Shown: one piece after another, positions 8,942 through 17,916 of the stretch
Layout: every line of letters starts with the position of its first letter
Numbering within the stretch: the stretch's first letter is position 1
Origin: Fidelibacterota bacterium
Lineage (GTDB): Bacteria; Pseudomonadota; Alphaproteobacteria; Rhodospirillales; Rhodospirillaceae
Direction: 5' to 3'
Length of the DNA stretch: 64,000 bases
Assembly (NCBI GenBank): GCA_947476625.1
Contig: CANJRA010000007.1
Location: forward strand, 42,513-106,512
Notes under the pieces: model-generated
The model's input: the letters and a program-made list of their open reading frames with translations, nothing else
Told to the model about the DNA's origin: nothing
The model's database searches: none
Made by a program: the position numbers and the translations under genes

Positions 8942-9208
8942 ATGAACGATTCCGGCCCAGAGCCGTCAGCCGACACTCTGGCGGCGCTTTTCGAAATCCT
9001 AAAGTCGTTCAACAAGACCGGTGCCGAACTCAGCCCGGGAACGAGATTCACCGAAGACCTGAATTTCGATTCCCTGGTGGTGATGGAGTTCATCGCGGTT
9101 GTTGAGGACAGTTTCGATATCTCGGTGCCTCTCAACATCCTGCCGGACGTGGCGACGATCAAAGATTTGGCAATCGCGGTCGAAAAGATTGTCGCGGCGG
9201 ATAAGTAA
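8942..9208 (+). CDS. acp: Dedicated acyl carrier protein of sphingolipid synthesis
   Basis: An 88-residue acyl carrier protein. Ser44 in the LNFDSLVVMEF motif is the phosphopantetheine attachment site. The acidic helix II and the DISVPLNILPDVATIKDLA C-terminal part are typical. It stands 31 bases before the serine palmitoyltransferase gene and after cerR, as in Caulobacter, where this ACP delivers the acyl thioester to Spt. A purine-rich GAGGAACGG precedes the ATG by about 10 bases. Confidence 0.9.
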   Translation: MNDSGPEPSADTLAALFEILKSFNKTGAELSPGTRFTEDLNFDSLVVMEFIAVVEDSFDISVPLNILPDVATIKDLAIAVEKIVAADK

Positions 9209-9239
9209 CTGAAGTTTTTTTGGTAAATCCTTAGGGGAC

Positions 9240-10478
9240 ATGATCATGGCAGGTTTGTTCGATCGTTTCGCTCCACTCATGGGTCAACGCGACGCTCTTT
9301 TCGGCGACAGCGGCGTCAACCCCTTCAGTGTGAAGATGGATCGGGTTCTCTCGCAGACCGAAGCGATGATCGAAGGTCGTCGCACCATTCTCGTCGGCAC
9401 CAACAATTATCTCGGCCTGACGTTCGCCCCCGAAGCATTGAAAGCCGCGCACGACGCGCTGGAAGCTTCCGGCACCGGCACCACCGGCAGCCGCATGGCG
9501 AACGGCACCTATTCCTGCCACAAGGGTCTCGAAGATACGCTGTGCGACTTCTTCGGCAAAGAGCATGCCATGGTGTTCTCCACCGGCTTCCTCGCCAACA
9601 TCGGCATTCTTTCCACGTTGATGGGCCCGGACGATTACATCGTCATGGACGCCGACTGCCATGCCTCGATCTATGACGGCGTGCGCGGCGGCTCCGCTCA
9701 GATCATCCGCTTCAAGCACAACGACGCCGCCGACCTCGATAAGCGTTTGGCGCGCCTTGCCGATAAACCCGGCAACAAGCTGATCGTCATCGAAGGCATC
9801 TACTCGATGCTCGGCGACAAAGCGCCGCTGGCCGAAATCGTCGCGGTGAAAAAGAAATACGAAAACGTCTACCTGCTCTCCGACGAAGCCCATTCGCTGG
9901 GCGTGCTCGGCAAGTACGGCCGCGGTCTGCCGGAAGAAGTCGGCTGCGAAGACGATGTTGATTTCATCGTCGGCACGTTCTCGAAGTCGGTCGGTACCGT
10001 CGGCGGCTTCTGCGTTTCCAATCACCCGGATTTCGAGACCCTGCGTCTCGTCTGCCGCGCTTACATCTTCACCGCATCGTTGCCGCCGTCGGTTGTCGCC
10101 TCGGCGACGGTCAATCTCGGCCTCGTTAAAAACGGCGGCGCGCTTCGCAAGCGCTTGATGCGCAACGCCCAGCAGCTCCACGCCGGTCTCACCGCGATCG
10201 GCCTCAAGGTCGCCAGCGAGAACAGCCCGGTCGTTGCCGTGGTTGCGCCGGACCCGCAGGTCGCCGTTGCTTTCTGGCGCGGTCTGATCGAAGCCGGTGT
10301 TTACGTCAACCTGGCTTTGCCGCCAGCCACGCCGTACGGCTATTCGTTGTTGCGCGCCAGCCTTTGCGCCGCTCACACCGAAGAGCAACTCAACAAAGTC
10401 ATCGCGATCTTCGCCCAAGTCGCCGCCAAGGTCGGCCTGGCCGCGCCGGTCGAACACAAGCGCAGCGCCGTCGGCTAA
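9240..10478 (+). CDS. spt: Serine palmitoyltransferase
   Basis: Pyridoxal-phosphate enzyme of the alpha-oxoamine synthase family that condenses L-serine with an acyl thioester to 3-ketosphinganine, the committed step of sphingolipid synthesis. The 412 residues carry TNNYLGL, GTGTTGSRMANGT, DADCHASIYDG, the cofactor-binding DEAHSLG (Asp215) and Lys249 in GTFSKSVGTVGGF, which forms the PLP aldimine. The GTxGSR...THxxLE-type region reads GTYSCHKGLED. Other family members (KBL, BioF, HemA) are possible on sequence alone, but the ACP, CerR, acyl ligase and ceramide synthase neighbours settle it. A strong terminator follows. Confidence 0.93.
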   Translation: MIMAGLFDRFAPLMGQRDALFGDSGVNPFSVKMDRVLSQTEAMIEGRRTILVGTNNYLGLTFAPEALKAAHDALEASGTGTTGSRMANGTYSCHKGLEDTLCDFFGKEHAMVFSTGFLANIGILSTLMGPDDYIVMDADCHASIYDGVRGGSAQIIRFKHNDAADLDKRLARLADKPGNKLIVIEGIYSMLGDKAPLAEIVAVKKKYENVYLLSDEAHSLGVLGKYGRGLPEEVGCEDDVDFIVGTFSKSVGTVGGFCVSNHPDFETLRLVCRAYIFTASLPPSVVASATVNLGLVKNGGALRKRLMRNAQQLHAGLTAIGLKVASENSPVVAVVAPDPQVAVAFWRGLIEAGVYVNLALPPATPYGYSLLRASLCAAHTEEQLNKVIAIFAQVAAKVGLAAPVEHKRSAVG

Positions 10479-10498
10479 GCTTTCAAATATATTCCATC

Positions 10499-10532
10499 GA
10501 AAACGCCGGGCCTCACGCCCGGCGTTTTTGTT
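10499..10532 (+). terminator. Rho-independent terminator after spt
   Basis: Ten-base stem AACGCCGGGC / GCCCGGCGTT with a CTCAC loop (10501-10525), followed by TTTGTTTT. It closes the acyl ligase-cerR-acp-spt operon. Confidence 0.9.
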
Positions 10533-10551
10533 TTGGTGCTAATCTCGCTGC

Positions 10552-11469
10552 ATGATGACGCCCCATGAACTCCGCACGCTTGGGCTTGCCGTCCCGTCCG
10601 CGCCCGGTCGCCCTACGTACATCAGCGCCGCCAGTGGTTTAGTCCGCATCGCGTCATGGCTCTATGTCGTCGCCGACGACGAGCATCATCTCGGCGTGTT
10701 CCGCGAAGGCAGCCTGTCGCCAGGTTCCCTCTTTCGCCTCATGGAAGGCGACCTGCCGCCCGATAAAGAGGACCGCAAGAAACACAAACCGGATTTCGAG
10801 GCTTTGGTCAGGTTGCCGCCCTTCGGCGATTGCACCCACGGCGCACTGCTGGCTGTCGGCTCCGGCTCACGCGACAATCGCCGCCAAGGCGTGCTTGTTA
10901 GACTAACCGACGCAGGCGCATTGCGCGGAGCGCCCAACCCCGTCGATCTCTCGTTCATTTTGCGCCCGCATGAAGAGGTCTTCGCCGCGGTCAACATTGA
11001 AGGCACAGTGGTTACTAGTGCTGAGCTGCTGCTGTTCCAGCGCGGCAATAAGAAGCATAGCGCCAACGCGATTGTCAGATATTCACTGCCGGCATTTTTA
11101 GAGTCATTGCGCGCGGAAAAACCACCGCCGCTCGTGCCGCTTACACAGCAATTCTTCGATCTCGGCAAGGTGAATGATGTGCCGCTCACCTTCACCGACG
11201 CCGCCGCTTTGCCGAATGGAGATCTTCTGTTCAGCGCAGTCGCCGAAGACACAGACGATTCCTACAATGATGGCCTCTGTGCGGGTTCCGCCATCGGTAT
11301 TATTGCAGCCAACGGCACACTGCGCTGGATAAAGACTCTCGCGATCCCGTTGAAAATCGAAGGCGTGGATGCCCACCGCGTCGGCGACGACCTCGCTATC
11401 CTTGCGGTAACCGATGCCGACGACATTGCTGTTCCGTCAAAGTTGCTATCGTTTACAGTGAGGGCTTAG
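10552..11469 (+). CDS. DUF6929-like beta-propeller protein, unknown function
   Basis: A 305-residue soluble protein without signal peptide. It reads as a series of beta-strand blades: ISAASGLVRIASWLYVVADDEHHLGVF, FGDCTHGALLAVGSGS, GVLVRLTDAG, FTDAAALPNGDLLFSAVAED and KIEGVDAHRVGDDLAILAVTD style segments. This pattern is typical of the DUF6929 family. No catalytic residues can be named. It starts 20 bases after the spt terminator and converges on the leftward nucleotidyltransferase gene, so it is probably a bystander in the lipid island. Confidence 0.7.
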   Translation: MMTPHELRTLGLAVPSAPGRPTYISAASGLVRIASWLYVVADDEHHLGVFREGSLSPGSLFRLMEGDLPPDKEDRKKHKPDFEALVRLPPFGDCTHGALLAVGSGSRDNRRQGVLVRLTDAGALRGAPNPVDLSFILRPHEEVFAAVNIEGTVVTSAELLLFQRGNKKHSANAIVRYSLPAFLESLRAEKPPPLVPLTQQFFDLGKVNDVPLTFTDAAALPNGDLLFSAVAEDTDDSYNDGLCAGSAIGIIAANGTLRWIKTLAIPLKIEGVDAHRVGDDLAILAVTDADDIAVPSKLLSFTVRA

Positions 11470-11505
11470 ACATAAAAGGCACGTGTAAGCGCTTAACGAG
11501 GGCAA

Positions 11506-12417
11506 TTACCGCAGCCCGCCCTTGCGCAGCGTTTTCAGCAACAGCCGCGCACCGGTGATCAGCGTACGCTTACGCTCTGCATCCGTCAGGTCGAGTTTTA
11601 CGCCGGAATGACGTTCGATCTTCCAGACCGCATAATCAAGCCCGCCTTGAAATGTGAACGCCGCCTTGATCAGCCGCAACCCATTGAGCGTCTTGCCCTG
11701 CACGCGGCGTAGCCACCAGCTTCGCGCGGCCGTGTTCTGTTCGTGAAGCAAGGCGGCGCCGTAAATGCCGCCGCTCGGATCTCCCAGCACCGCGCTCGTC
11801 ACCGCGTTATAGCGCGCGAGTTCTCCATCCACGAGTTCAGCGCCTTTGCCGTCGCGTTCCGGACGCAGCTCGGCGCGGTAAGTCTCGGCGAAAGCGCGCA
11901 CCCAAAGATCGCGCGTGGAGAAGGGCTGGTCCATCAATGGCCGTGTCCGCGCGATCATGGTCGTGACAGCGCTGCATAGGCCCGCAACCAAACGCCGCCG
12001 CAGTTCGTCATTGCGTGCATATAAAATTATCGTCGGCTGGGCGAAGCGTGCCCACAAACTCGACGCAAACGTTTCCGGCGCCACGTTCTGTAAGAACTGA
12101 TTGACCGCGATCACCGCTACTTTAGCGCGCACGATGCGGCCTTCGAAGATCATCTCGTGATAATAGACGTTAGGCGGCAGCAGCCGCGCGCCCAGTGTCG
12201 ACGGCACACTTCGCAGCGCCGGTCCGTACTTGTCGACCAGCACATAGAAATCTAACAGCAAGCCGACGTCGGTATTTTGCCGCAAGCACGATCCGTAAAA
12301 GATCACCGCCGCCGCAGCTTGACCGTAGTGTGCGCGTAGATGTTCGCTGAAGGCGTTGGCAGCGGGAAACGTATCGCGCGCAACTTCAGCGCCGATGATG
12401 TCGGCAAGCGCGGTCAT
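11506..12417 (-). CDS. Tam41-like nucleotidyltransferase, probable ceramide headgroup gene
   Basis: 303 residues. The N-terminal half resembles the mitochondrial CDP-diacylglycerol synthase Tam41/Mmp37: VIFYGSCLRQ (nucleotidyltransferase GS motif), LLLDFYVLVD with the acidic pair, then NVYYHEMIFEGRIVRAKVAVI and FAQPTIILYARND, matching the family's substrate region. Its ATG overlaps the stop of the upstream lipid kinase by 4 bases. In Caulobacter, genes next to spt (cpgA-C) build the anionic phosphoglycerate headgroup of ceramide. A cytidylyl- or phospholipid-type transfer in that pathway fits, but the exact reaction and the matching cpg letter are inference. Confidence 0.7.
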   Translation of the reverse strand: MTALADIIGAEVARDTFPAANAFSEHLRAHYGQAAAAVIFYGSCLRQNTDVGLLLDFYVLVDKYGPALRSVPSTLGARLLPPNVYYHEMIFEGRIVRAKVAVIAVNQFLQNVAPETFASSLWARFAQPTIILYARNDELRRRLVAGLCSAVTTMIARTRPLMDQPFSTRDLWVRAFAETYRAELRPERDGKGAELVDGELARYNAVTSAVLGDPSGGIYGAALLHEQNTAARSWWLRRVQGKTLNGLRLIKAAFTFQGGLDYAVWKIERHSGVKLDLTDAERKRTLITGARLLLKTLRKGGLR

Positions 12418-13355
12418 GCCGGAACTCGAATGAATCGTAAGGAACTGCTGCCGTCGAGCACCAGCGGCTGCTCGGCGCGCGCCTCATACAGCTCGCCGTC
12501 GAGTGTGTAGGAACCAGTGAAGGTCAGCGTCAGTCGCTCCATGCGTTGCACCGTGCGTCCCGCGCCGGTCATGATACGCCGTTGCATGATATTAGGCAGC
12601 AACCGCAGTACGGCCATCACGCCGCTGCGCACACTCGCATAATACAGGCTGCCCGCGCTGGTCTTGGGCGCCAGCGTAATTCCGAGCAGCAATTCATCCA
12701 AGGCGGTGACGGCCACGACAAAAAATTGTCCGTGTTCGAAGGCGCGATCGTTCTCGTAAATCGCAACCGTATCGTGGTTGCCCAGGCCGCGCAGACTACG
12801 CCACAGCAGCACGGCCATAGCCGTTACGTGACTCAGCACGTTGGGCATTTTCAGCGGATAGATATAGCGGCGGCAGAAACGGATACCTTCCACGACATCC
12901 GCCGCGCCGAAAAAGGCGCCGTAGAGCGGCGGCGTGCTATCGCTTTGCCGCAGTGTCAGGACCGGGCGCGTCACGACGTAACGCGCCAGCTGCCCCGCGC
13001 GCCGCGCGCGCAACAGCGCCGTAAGCGCCGCCTCCGGCGTGCCGGTCAAACTCCATCCCGCCGTCGTCATATTGGTTTTGCCGGCCGGCAACAGCGCGAC
13101 CGCCGGCAGGGTCTGATAGGCAGTCCCATTCAATAGCGCCGCGAAGATTAGTCCCGCCGTGCCGTCGCCGCCGTTGACCACAATGGTCTCGGCGCCGGCC
13201 GCGGCGCATTGCCTCACAGTGTCGGCGACCGCGTCGATATGATCGATTCTGAAATGCAGCAGGTCCGGCTCGCCCGCGAGGATTGGGTCGATCCAATTAT
13301 CACCGCGGAGGTTGCGGGTACTGCCATTATTGGTAATGACGGCGATTAAGCTCAA
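12414..13355 (-). CDS. cpgB: Lipid kinase of the DAG/sphingosine kinase family, CpgB-like ceramide kinase
   Basis: 313 residues of the DAGK catalytic family. The nucleotide-binding motif VVNGGDGTAG lies near residue 60-70 and the PxGxxN element reads LPAGKTNM (Lys replaces Thr of the bacterial PxGTxN). The C-terminal beta sandwich ends with LTFTGSYTLDGELY. In Caulobacter the homologue beside spt, CpgB, phosphorylates ceramide. The operon partner is the Tam41-like gene (4-base overlap), and both are divergent from lptF. A plain diacylglycerol or undecaprenol kinase is the alternative. Confidence 0.72.
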   Translation of the reverse strand: MSLIAVITNNGSTRNLRGDNWIDPILAGEPDLLHFRIDHIDAVADTVRQCAAAGAETIVVNGGDGTAGLIFAALLNGTAYQTLPAVALLPAGKTNMTTAGWSLTGTPEAALTALLRARRAGQLARYVVTRPVLTLRQSDSTPPLYGAFFGAADVVEGIRFCRRYIYPLKMPNVLSHVTAMAVLLWRSLRGLGNHDTVAIYENDRAFEHGQFFVVAVTALDELLLGITLAPKTSAGSLYYASVRSGVMAVLRLLPNIMQRRIMTGAGRTVQRMERLTLTFTGSYTLDGELYEARAEQPLVLDGSSSLRFIRVPA

Positions 13356-13539
13356 TAGTGTCTCACGCGCTTCTGGTTTTGGGACAAATCCGCCTACCGG
13401 CTATTATACGCGACAGATATACACTGAACCCCTTGTAATTGTATGAAAAAGTGCCACTGGCCCCGGTCGGGCTGGTCGCCTAAACTCCGCCCGAACGCGG
13501 GCCTCTCCTTGTGTTAACTGCCTGCGCCTGGCCGGATGT
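13356..13539. promoter_or_regulatory. Divergent promoter region, lipid kinase / lptF
   Basis: 184 bases between two divergent starts. AT-rich patches occur around 13395-13445, followed by a GC-rich stretch. Both the leftward kinase pair and the rightward lptF-lptG-hydroxylase-ceramide synthase run must start here. I cannot assign specific -35/-10 boxes or an operator. Confidence 0.45.
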
Positions 13540-14817
13540 ATGATGAAAGCTATCGATCGCTATATTTTACGTCAGATCATCCCGACCATTGCGGTGATTC
13601 TGTTTATCGCTGCCGTGATTCTGATGATGGAGCGGCTGATGCGCCTGCTCGACATCGCCGTCGGCAACGGCGTCTCGACGCTGGTCGTCTTTCAGATGCT
13701 GTTTTATCTGTTTCCCTATTACATCGGCTTGGCGCTTCCTATGGCGCTGTTTCTCGGCGTGCTGTTGGCTTTCCGCAAACTCTCCGGTCAATCCGAACTC
13801 GATGCCATCCATTCCTGCGGCATCGGCATGAGCCGCCTGATCCGCTCGTCGCTGGTCCTTGCTCTCGTCATGATGGGCATCAATCTGTTTCTCACCGGCT
13901 ATGCCCAGCCCTATACGCGCTACCTTTTCCGCGCCGTGATGTTCAACATCACTTCCGGCGTCATCGAGCAGGGCCTCGGCGAGGGCGTCTTCACCAGTTT
14001 GCCCAATGGCTATACCCTGCGTGTCGAGCAGTCGCGCGGTGCCGGCCGAGAACTCTACGGTGTTTTTGCGCACAAGCAGGAAGATGACGGCCATGTCGTC
14101 ACGCTGACCGCCAAGCGCGGCGAACTCATGACCGGCGCCATGAACGGCACGGTGTCGCTGCGTCTTTATGAAGGCAATCGCTCCGAATGGAATCCCGAGA
14201 CCAAAGCAGCGGCGACGCTGGCTTTCCAGGTGTTCGATTGGCCGCTGAACCTCGCCGACCTCGTGCGTTTCCGTGGTCGCGGCGGCGACGAGCGTGAGCT
14301 TACGCTGTTCGAATTATTCCGCGGCTATCGCATCAACTTAATAAATGACCATTGGAGCAATGTCGCCGAGGCCAACCCCGCGCCGGAAAAACCGCCCGAG
14401 GAAGTCATCGCGCCGTCGGCAGTATCGGCCGAACTGCATGGCCGCTTGGTGTTCTCGCTCTCCATGCTGCTGCTACCGATCCTCGCCGCACCGCTCGGCA
14501 TCATGACCACGCGCGCCAGCCGGTCCTTCGGCCTCATCCTCGGCCTGTTGATCCTCGTCAGCTATCATAAAATTCTGGAATTCGCCGGCGCTTATGCTGC
14601 CTCCACGGGTGCGCCTGCCGGTATAATTCTGTGGTCGGCCTTTGCGGTCTTTACGGCGTTTACGGGCTATCTTTTCTACATCACCGAGCGCCAGGCCGGC
14701 ACGCCGCCGGTCCTGCGCATGGAAGCGCGTTGGGTTGCCTTCCTCGATCGCATCGTCGCGGTGTTTCGTCCGAAGCGTCTGCAGCAGCAAGCCAGCGCCC
14801 GCGCGGCAGCGAAATAA
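13540..14817 (+). CDS. lptF: LptF-family permease (YjgP/YjgQ)
   Basis: Inner-membrane subunit of an LptB2FG-type lipid extractor. The 425 residues start with MMKAIDRYILRQII, three membrane spans (about 12-32, 58-80, 103-123), a periplasmic beta-jellyroll domain (about 130-300) and three C-terminal spans (from about 305). The LDAIHSCGIGMSRLI coupling-helix region between spans is family-typical. It begins a rightward run with lptG 18 bases later and sits between sphingolipid genes on both sides, not at the pepA/lptD locus common in alphaproteobacteria. It may be the only lptF or a paralogue for sphingolipid transport. Confidence 0.9.
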   Translation: MMKAIDRYILRQIIPTIAVILFIAAVILMMERLMRLLDIAVGNGVSTLVVFQMLFYLFPYYIGLALPMALFLGVLLAFRKLSGQSELDAIHSCGIGMSRLIRSSLVLALVMMGINLFLTGYAQPYTRYLFRAVMFNITSGVIEQGLGEGVFTSLPNGYTLRVEQSRGAGRELYGVFAHKQEDDGHVVTLTAKRGELMTGAMNGTVSLRLYEGNRSEWNPETKAAATLAFQVFDWPLNLADLVRFRGRGGDERELTLFELFRGYRINLINDHWSNVAEANPAPEKPPEEVIAPSAVSAELHGRLVFSLSMLLLPILAAPLGIMTTRASRSFGLILGLLILVSYHKILEFAGAYAASTGAPAGIILWSAFAVFTAFTGYLFYITERQAGTPPVLRMEARWVAFLDRIVAVFRPKRLQQQASARAAAK

Positions 14818-14835
14818 TAAGGGGCCGGTCGCCGT

Positions 14836-15915
14836 ATGATTCTCTCTCGTTATCTCATGAAGGCATTTATCGGCCGCTTCTTGATGCTGCTGATCGGCCT
14901 TGTCCTGTTCCTGCAAACCTTGGACCTGCTGGCCACCGCCAATGAAGTCCTTGCCGGCGGCGGCGATCCTGTCGCATCGCTGTCGCGCTATGTCAGTTTG
15001 CGGCTGCCCGGTCTCGTCGAAACTGTTGCGCCGCTGGCGGCGCTTCTTGGCGCTTTAACGGCCATGGTCGGCATGGCCACCAACAGCGAAATTCTTGCCA
15101 TGCGCGCAGCCGGGCGCTCGGTGCTTAGCCTTGTCGGCGGCCTGATGGCGGTGGGCATGTTGCTCTCGGGCTTGTTGTTCGTGTTCTCGGAATTCATCGT
15201 CGTGCCGACTAGCGCCAAACTCGAAGATTGGCGCGACGCCGGCTTCAAGGCTGACGGCCATGTCGAGACCGGCGAGAACAGTTGGATCATGGATGGCAGC
15301 TCCATCATCCGCGTCGGCCATGTCATGCGCGACGGCACCGTGCTCAACGACATTCGTGTCTTCAGGCAGGACAAAGACGGCAACGTCACCGACATTATCG
15401 GCATTCGTCTGGCGTTGTGGGAAACCGATCACTGGTCCGTCTTCGAACCCAAACGCATCGGCGGTCTCGTCCCCGAAGACGAAAACGCGCCGCTGCCGAC
15501 ATGGGATACGCAGCTCCGCCCCGAGCATTTCATCCGCTTCGCCAATCACCCCAATCAGCTATCGTTGAGCACGCTGCGAGAGTATTCCGGCAACCAGGCC
15601 ATCGGTTCACATCCGGGATATTTCTATGACACGTGGTTGCAGCAAAAAGCGGCTGGGCCCTTGGTCCTGGCGCTCATGCCGCTTCTGGCCGCGATTGCTG
15701 CTTTTGCCCATCACCGCCAGGGCAGCTCGGTCGTCACCGTCGTGTGGGGTATTACGATTGGATTTTCGTTTGTTGTCATCGACAACATCGTTCTGGCTAT
15801 GGGCCAATTCGGCTCGCTGCCGCCGGTTTTGGCGGCATGGTTACCGCTGGCGTTGTTTGGCACACTAGGTCTGTGGATCGTATTCAGATTTGAGCATACT
15901 GGCGCCCACACCTGA
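14836..15915 (+). CDS. lptG: LptG-family permease
   Basis: Partner of LptF, 359 residues: MILSRYLMKAFIGRFLML start, three N-terminal spans, a periplasmic domain (about 120-260) and three C-terminal spans, ending VFRFEHTGAHT. The NSEILAMRAAGRSVLSLV coupling-helix motif is clear. Separated from lptF by 18 bases with an AAGGGG ribosome binding site. The fatty-acid hydroxylase starts 39 bases downstream, so lptFG and later sphingolipid genes may share a transcript. Confidence 0.92.
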   Translation: MILSRYLMKAFIGRFLMLLIGLVLFLQTLDLLATANEVLAGGGDPVASLSRYVSLRLPGLVETVAPLAALLGALTAMVGMATNSEILAMRAAGRSVLSLVGGLMAVGMLLSGLLFVFSEFIVVPTSAKLEDWRDAGFKADGHVETGENSWIMDGSSIIRVGHVMRDGTVLNDIRVFRQDKDGNVTDIIGIRLALWETDHWSVFEPKRIGGLVPEDENAPLPTWDTQLRPEHFIRFANHPNQLSLSTLREYSGNQAIGSHPGYFYDTWLQQKAAGPLVLALMPLLAAIAAFAHHRQGSSVVTVVWGITIGFSFVVIDNIVLAMGQFGSLPPVLAAWLPLALFGTLGLWIVFRFEHTGAHT

Positions 15916-15954
15916 GCGGGCTTATATACGCGCCAGAACAATAGGATACGCCGT

Positions 15955-16767
15955 TTGAGTCTCAAACTCGGTTTCTGGAGCGATAAGGAATACCACCTCG
16001 ACCGCATGGATCTCAGCGGCCTGACGGAAGCGTATTTCCAGTACTACGCTATCGCCGCTTATATTCTGGTGGCTTTAGCCGCGGGCGCTGCTGCGTTCTA
16101 TGGGCTGGCGACAGGCCAAGCCGCGCTACTGCCCACATTGTTTTCCATGCTGGCCACCTTCTTCATTTATCCCATCGTCTGGTATCTGCTGCACCGCTAT
16201 ATCCTGCATAGCCGCTGGATGTGGAAATCAAAGCTGACCGCCGGCACGTGGAAGCGCATTCACTACGATCACCACTCCGATCCCAACAATCTCAAGGTTT
16301 TGTTCGGCGCGCTCTACACCACACTGCCGACGGTTGCGCTGGCAAGTATGCCTGTCGGGTATCTGCTGGCCGGTTGGGTCGGCGCGCTCGCAGCGTTAGC
16401 TACCGGCGTCGTGCAGACCTGCATCTATGAATACTTTCACTGCATTCAGCATCTCGGCTACCAGCCCAAATGGGCCTGGGTGCGTGAGATCAAAAAATTT
16501 CACATGGCGCATCATTTCCACAACGAGAATGGCAATTACGGCATCACGAATCTGTGGTGGGATAAAGTGCTGGGCACGCTTTACGAAGGTGCGGGTGCGC
16601 GCCCGCGTTCGCCGACAGTTTTCAATCTCGGTTACGACGAAGAGGTCGCCAAAACTTATCCCTACGTCGCCAAGATGACGCCGAACTGGCCCTACAACAC
16701 GAACCCCGTTTCCCGCAAACGCGAGGAAGCGGCCGCGCGCGAAGCTTCCGCCGCGCAGCCGAGCTAG
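15955..16767 (+). CDS. Fatty acid hydroxylase / sterol desaturase family membrane enzyme
   Basis: Di-iron membrane hydroxylase, 270 residues. Histidine boxes: HRYILHS, HYDHHSDP, FHCIQHLGY and HMAHHFHNENGNYGIT, the full family set. Two or three membrane spans lie between about 25 and 85 and another near 120-150. The best start is TTG 15955, with AGGA 9 bases upstream; an ATG at 16006 would also leave the catalytic part intact. In a cluster with spt and ceramide synthase the natural role is hydroxylation of the sphingoid base or N-acyl chain. The hydroxylated position cannot be read from sequence. Confidence 0.85.
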   Translation: MSLKLGFWSDKEYHLDRMDLSGLTEAYFQYYAIAAYILVALAAGAAAFYGLATGQAALLPTLFSMLATFFIYPIVWYLLHRYILHSRWMWKSKLTAGTWKRIHYDHHSDPNNLKVLFGALYTTLPTVALASMPVGYLLAGWVGALAALATGVVQTCIYEYFHCIQHLGYQPKWAWVREIKKFHMAHHFHNENGNYGITNLWWDKVLGTLYEGAGARPRSPTVFNLGYDEEVAKTYPYVAKMTPNWPYNTNPVSRKREEAAAREASAAQPS

Positions 16768-16773
16768 TCACAC

Positions 16774-17916
16774 ATGGATATTGCCGTTCGTGAGATAGGC
16801 AAGGGCGCGTCCCTCTCGCAGTTCATGCACGTGCCGCATGTCACGCAAGGCCACGATCCGTATTGGGTTGCGCCGATCGCGCTGCTTGAATCGCCGCGCC
16901 TGAACCCGAAGAAAAATCCGTGGTTCCAGAACGGTGAAGCGGCGCTGTTTGTTGCCGAACGTGGGGGCAAACTTGTCGGGCGCATCTCCGCGCAGGTGGA
17001 TCACAACCATCTTAAAACCTATAACGACGCCACCGGCTTCTTCGGTTTCTTTGAAACCATCGACGACCAAGCCGTCGTCGACGCGTTGTTCAAAGCCGCT
17101 GCCGATTGGTTGCGCGCCAAAGGCATGACGCGCTGCGTCGGGCCCTTCAGCTTCAACATCAACGACGAGTCCGGCCTGCTGATCGACGGCTTCAACTGCC
17201 CGCCGCGCATGGTAATGGGCCACGCCCAGCCCTACTACCAAACTCTGGTCGAGGCCGCCGGCTTTACCAAAGTCGTCGACATGCGCGCGTATCTTACGCC
17301 GATGGACACCGGGCTGCCCTTCAAGCAGCTCAAGTGGCTCAAGCGCGCGCTCGACCGCAATCCAAGCCTCAACGTGCGCCCCATCGACATGAGCCGTTAT
17401 GACGAAGAAATGGCCGCCGTCGGTCACATCTTCCGCACCGCCTGGGCCGAGAATTGGGGATCGATCCCGCAAACCGACGCCGAGCTTCACCACATGGCGG
17501 CCGAGATGAAACTCATCATGATCCCCGAACTGGTGTCCATCGCCACCGTCGACGGCAAACCCGCGGCCATGTGTCTCGCGCTGCCTGATCTCAACGAGAT
17601 GACCCGCGATCTCAAGGGCAAACTCTTTCCCTTCGGTTGGGCCAAGCTGGTGTGGCGTCTGCTCACCCGCCGGTCGTTCGTTTCGGGCACGCGCGTCCTT
17701 CTGATGGGCGTCATGCCTGAATACAAAAACAAGCCCATGGGATCGGTGTTGGCGCTGCTGACGGTCGGCGCAGTGCGCGATGCGCAGCTAAAACTCCGCA
17801 TGCCGGTCGCAGAAATGAGCTGGGTGCTGGAAACCAACACCCAAACCTGCCATTCGATTGAAGACATCGGCGGTCGTGTCTACAAAACCTACCGTATGTA
17901 CGAGAAGGCGCTGTAA
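16774..17916 (+). CDS. cerS: Bacterial ceramide synthase (GNAT-fold acyltransferase)
   Basis: 380 residues of the GNAT-like family that contains bCerS of Caulobacter (CCNA_01212), which N-acylates the sphingoid base and is unrelated to eukaryotic ceramide synthases. Visible family features are FVAERGGKLVGRISAQVDHNH, GPFSFNINDESGLLIDGF, the YYQTLVEAAGF segment and a C-terminal GNAT part (PEYKNKPMGSVLALLTVGAV, MSWVLETNT). It begins 6 bases after the hydroxylase and its last base is shared with the start of the next small ORF, so it is co-translated. The assignment rests on family recognition plus the sphingolipid context. Confidence 0.82.
   Translation: MDIAVREIGKGASLSQFMHVPHVTQGHDPYWVAPIALLESPRLNPKKNPWFQNGEAALFVAERGGKLVGRISAQVDHNHLKTYNDATGFFGFFETIDDQAVVDALFKAAADWLRAKGMTRCVGPFSFNINDESGLLIDGFNCPPRMVMGHAQPYYQTLVEAAGFTKVVDMRAYLTPMDTGLPFKQLKWLKRALDRNPSLNVRPIDMSRYDEEMAAVGHIFRTAWAENWGSIPQTDAELHHMAAEMKLIMIPELVSIATVDGKPAAMCLALPDLNEMTRDLKGKLFPFGWAKLVWRLLTRRSFVSGTRVLLMGVMPEYKNKPMGSVLALLTVGAVRDAQLKLRMPVAEMSWVLETNTQTCHSIEDIGGRVYKTYRMYEKAL

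Noticed and set aside
9231..10457. 408-codon minus-strand ORF antisense to spt
   Set aside because: Typical long shadow frame in GC-rich coding DNA. The plus-strand Spt is clearly real.
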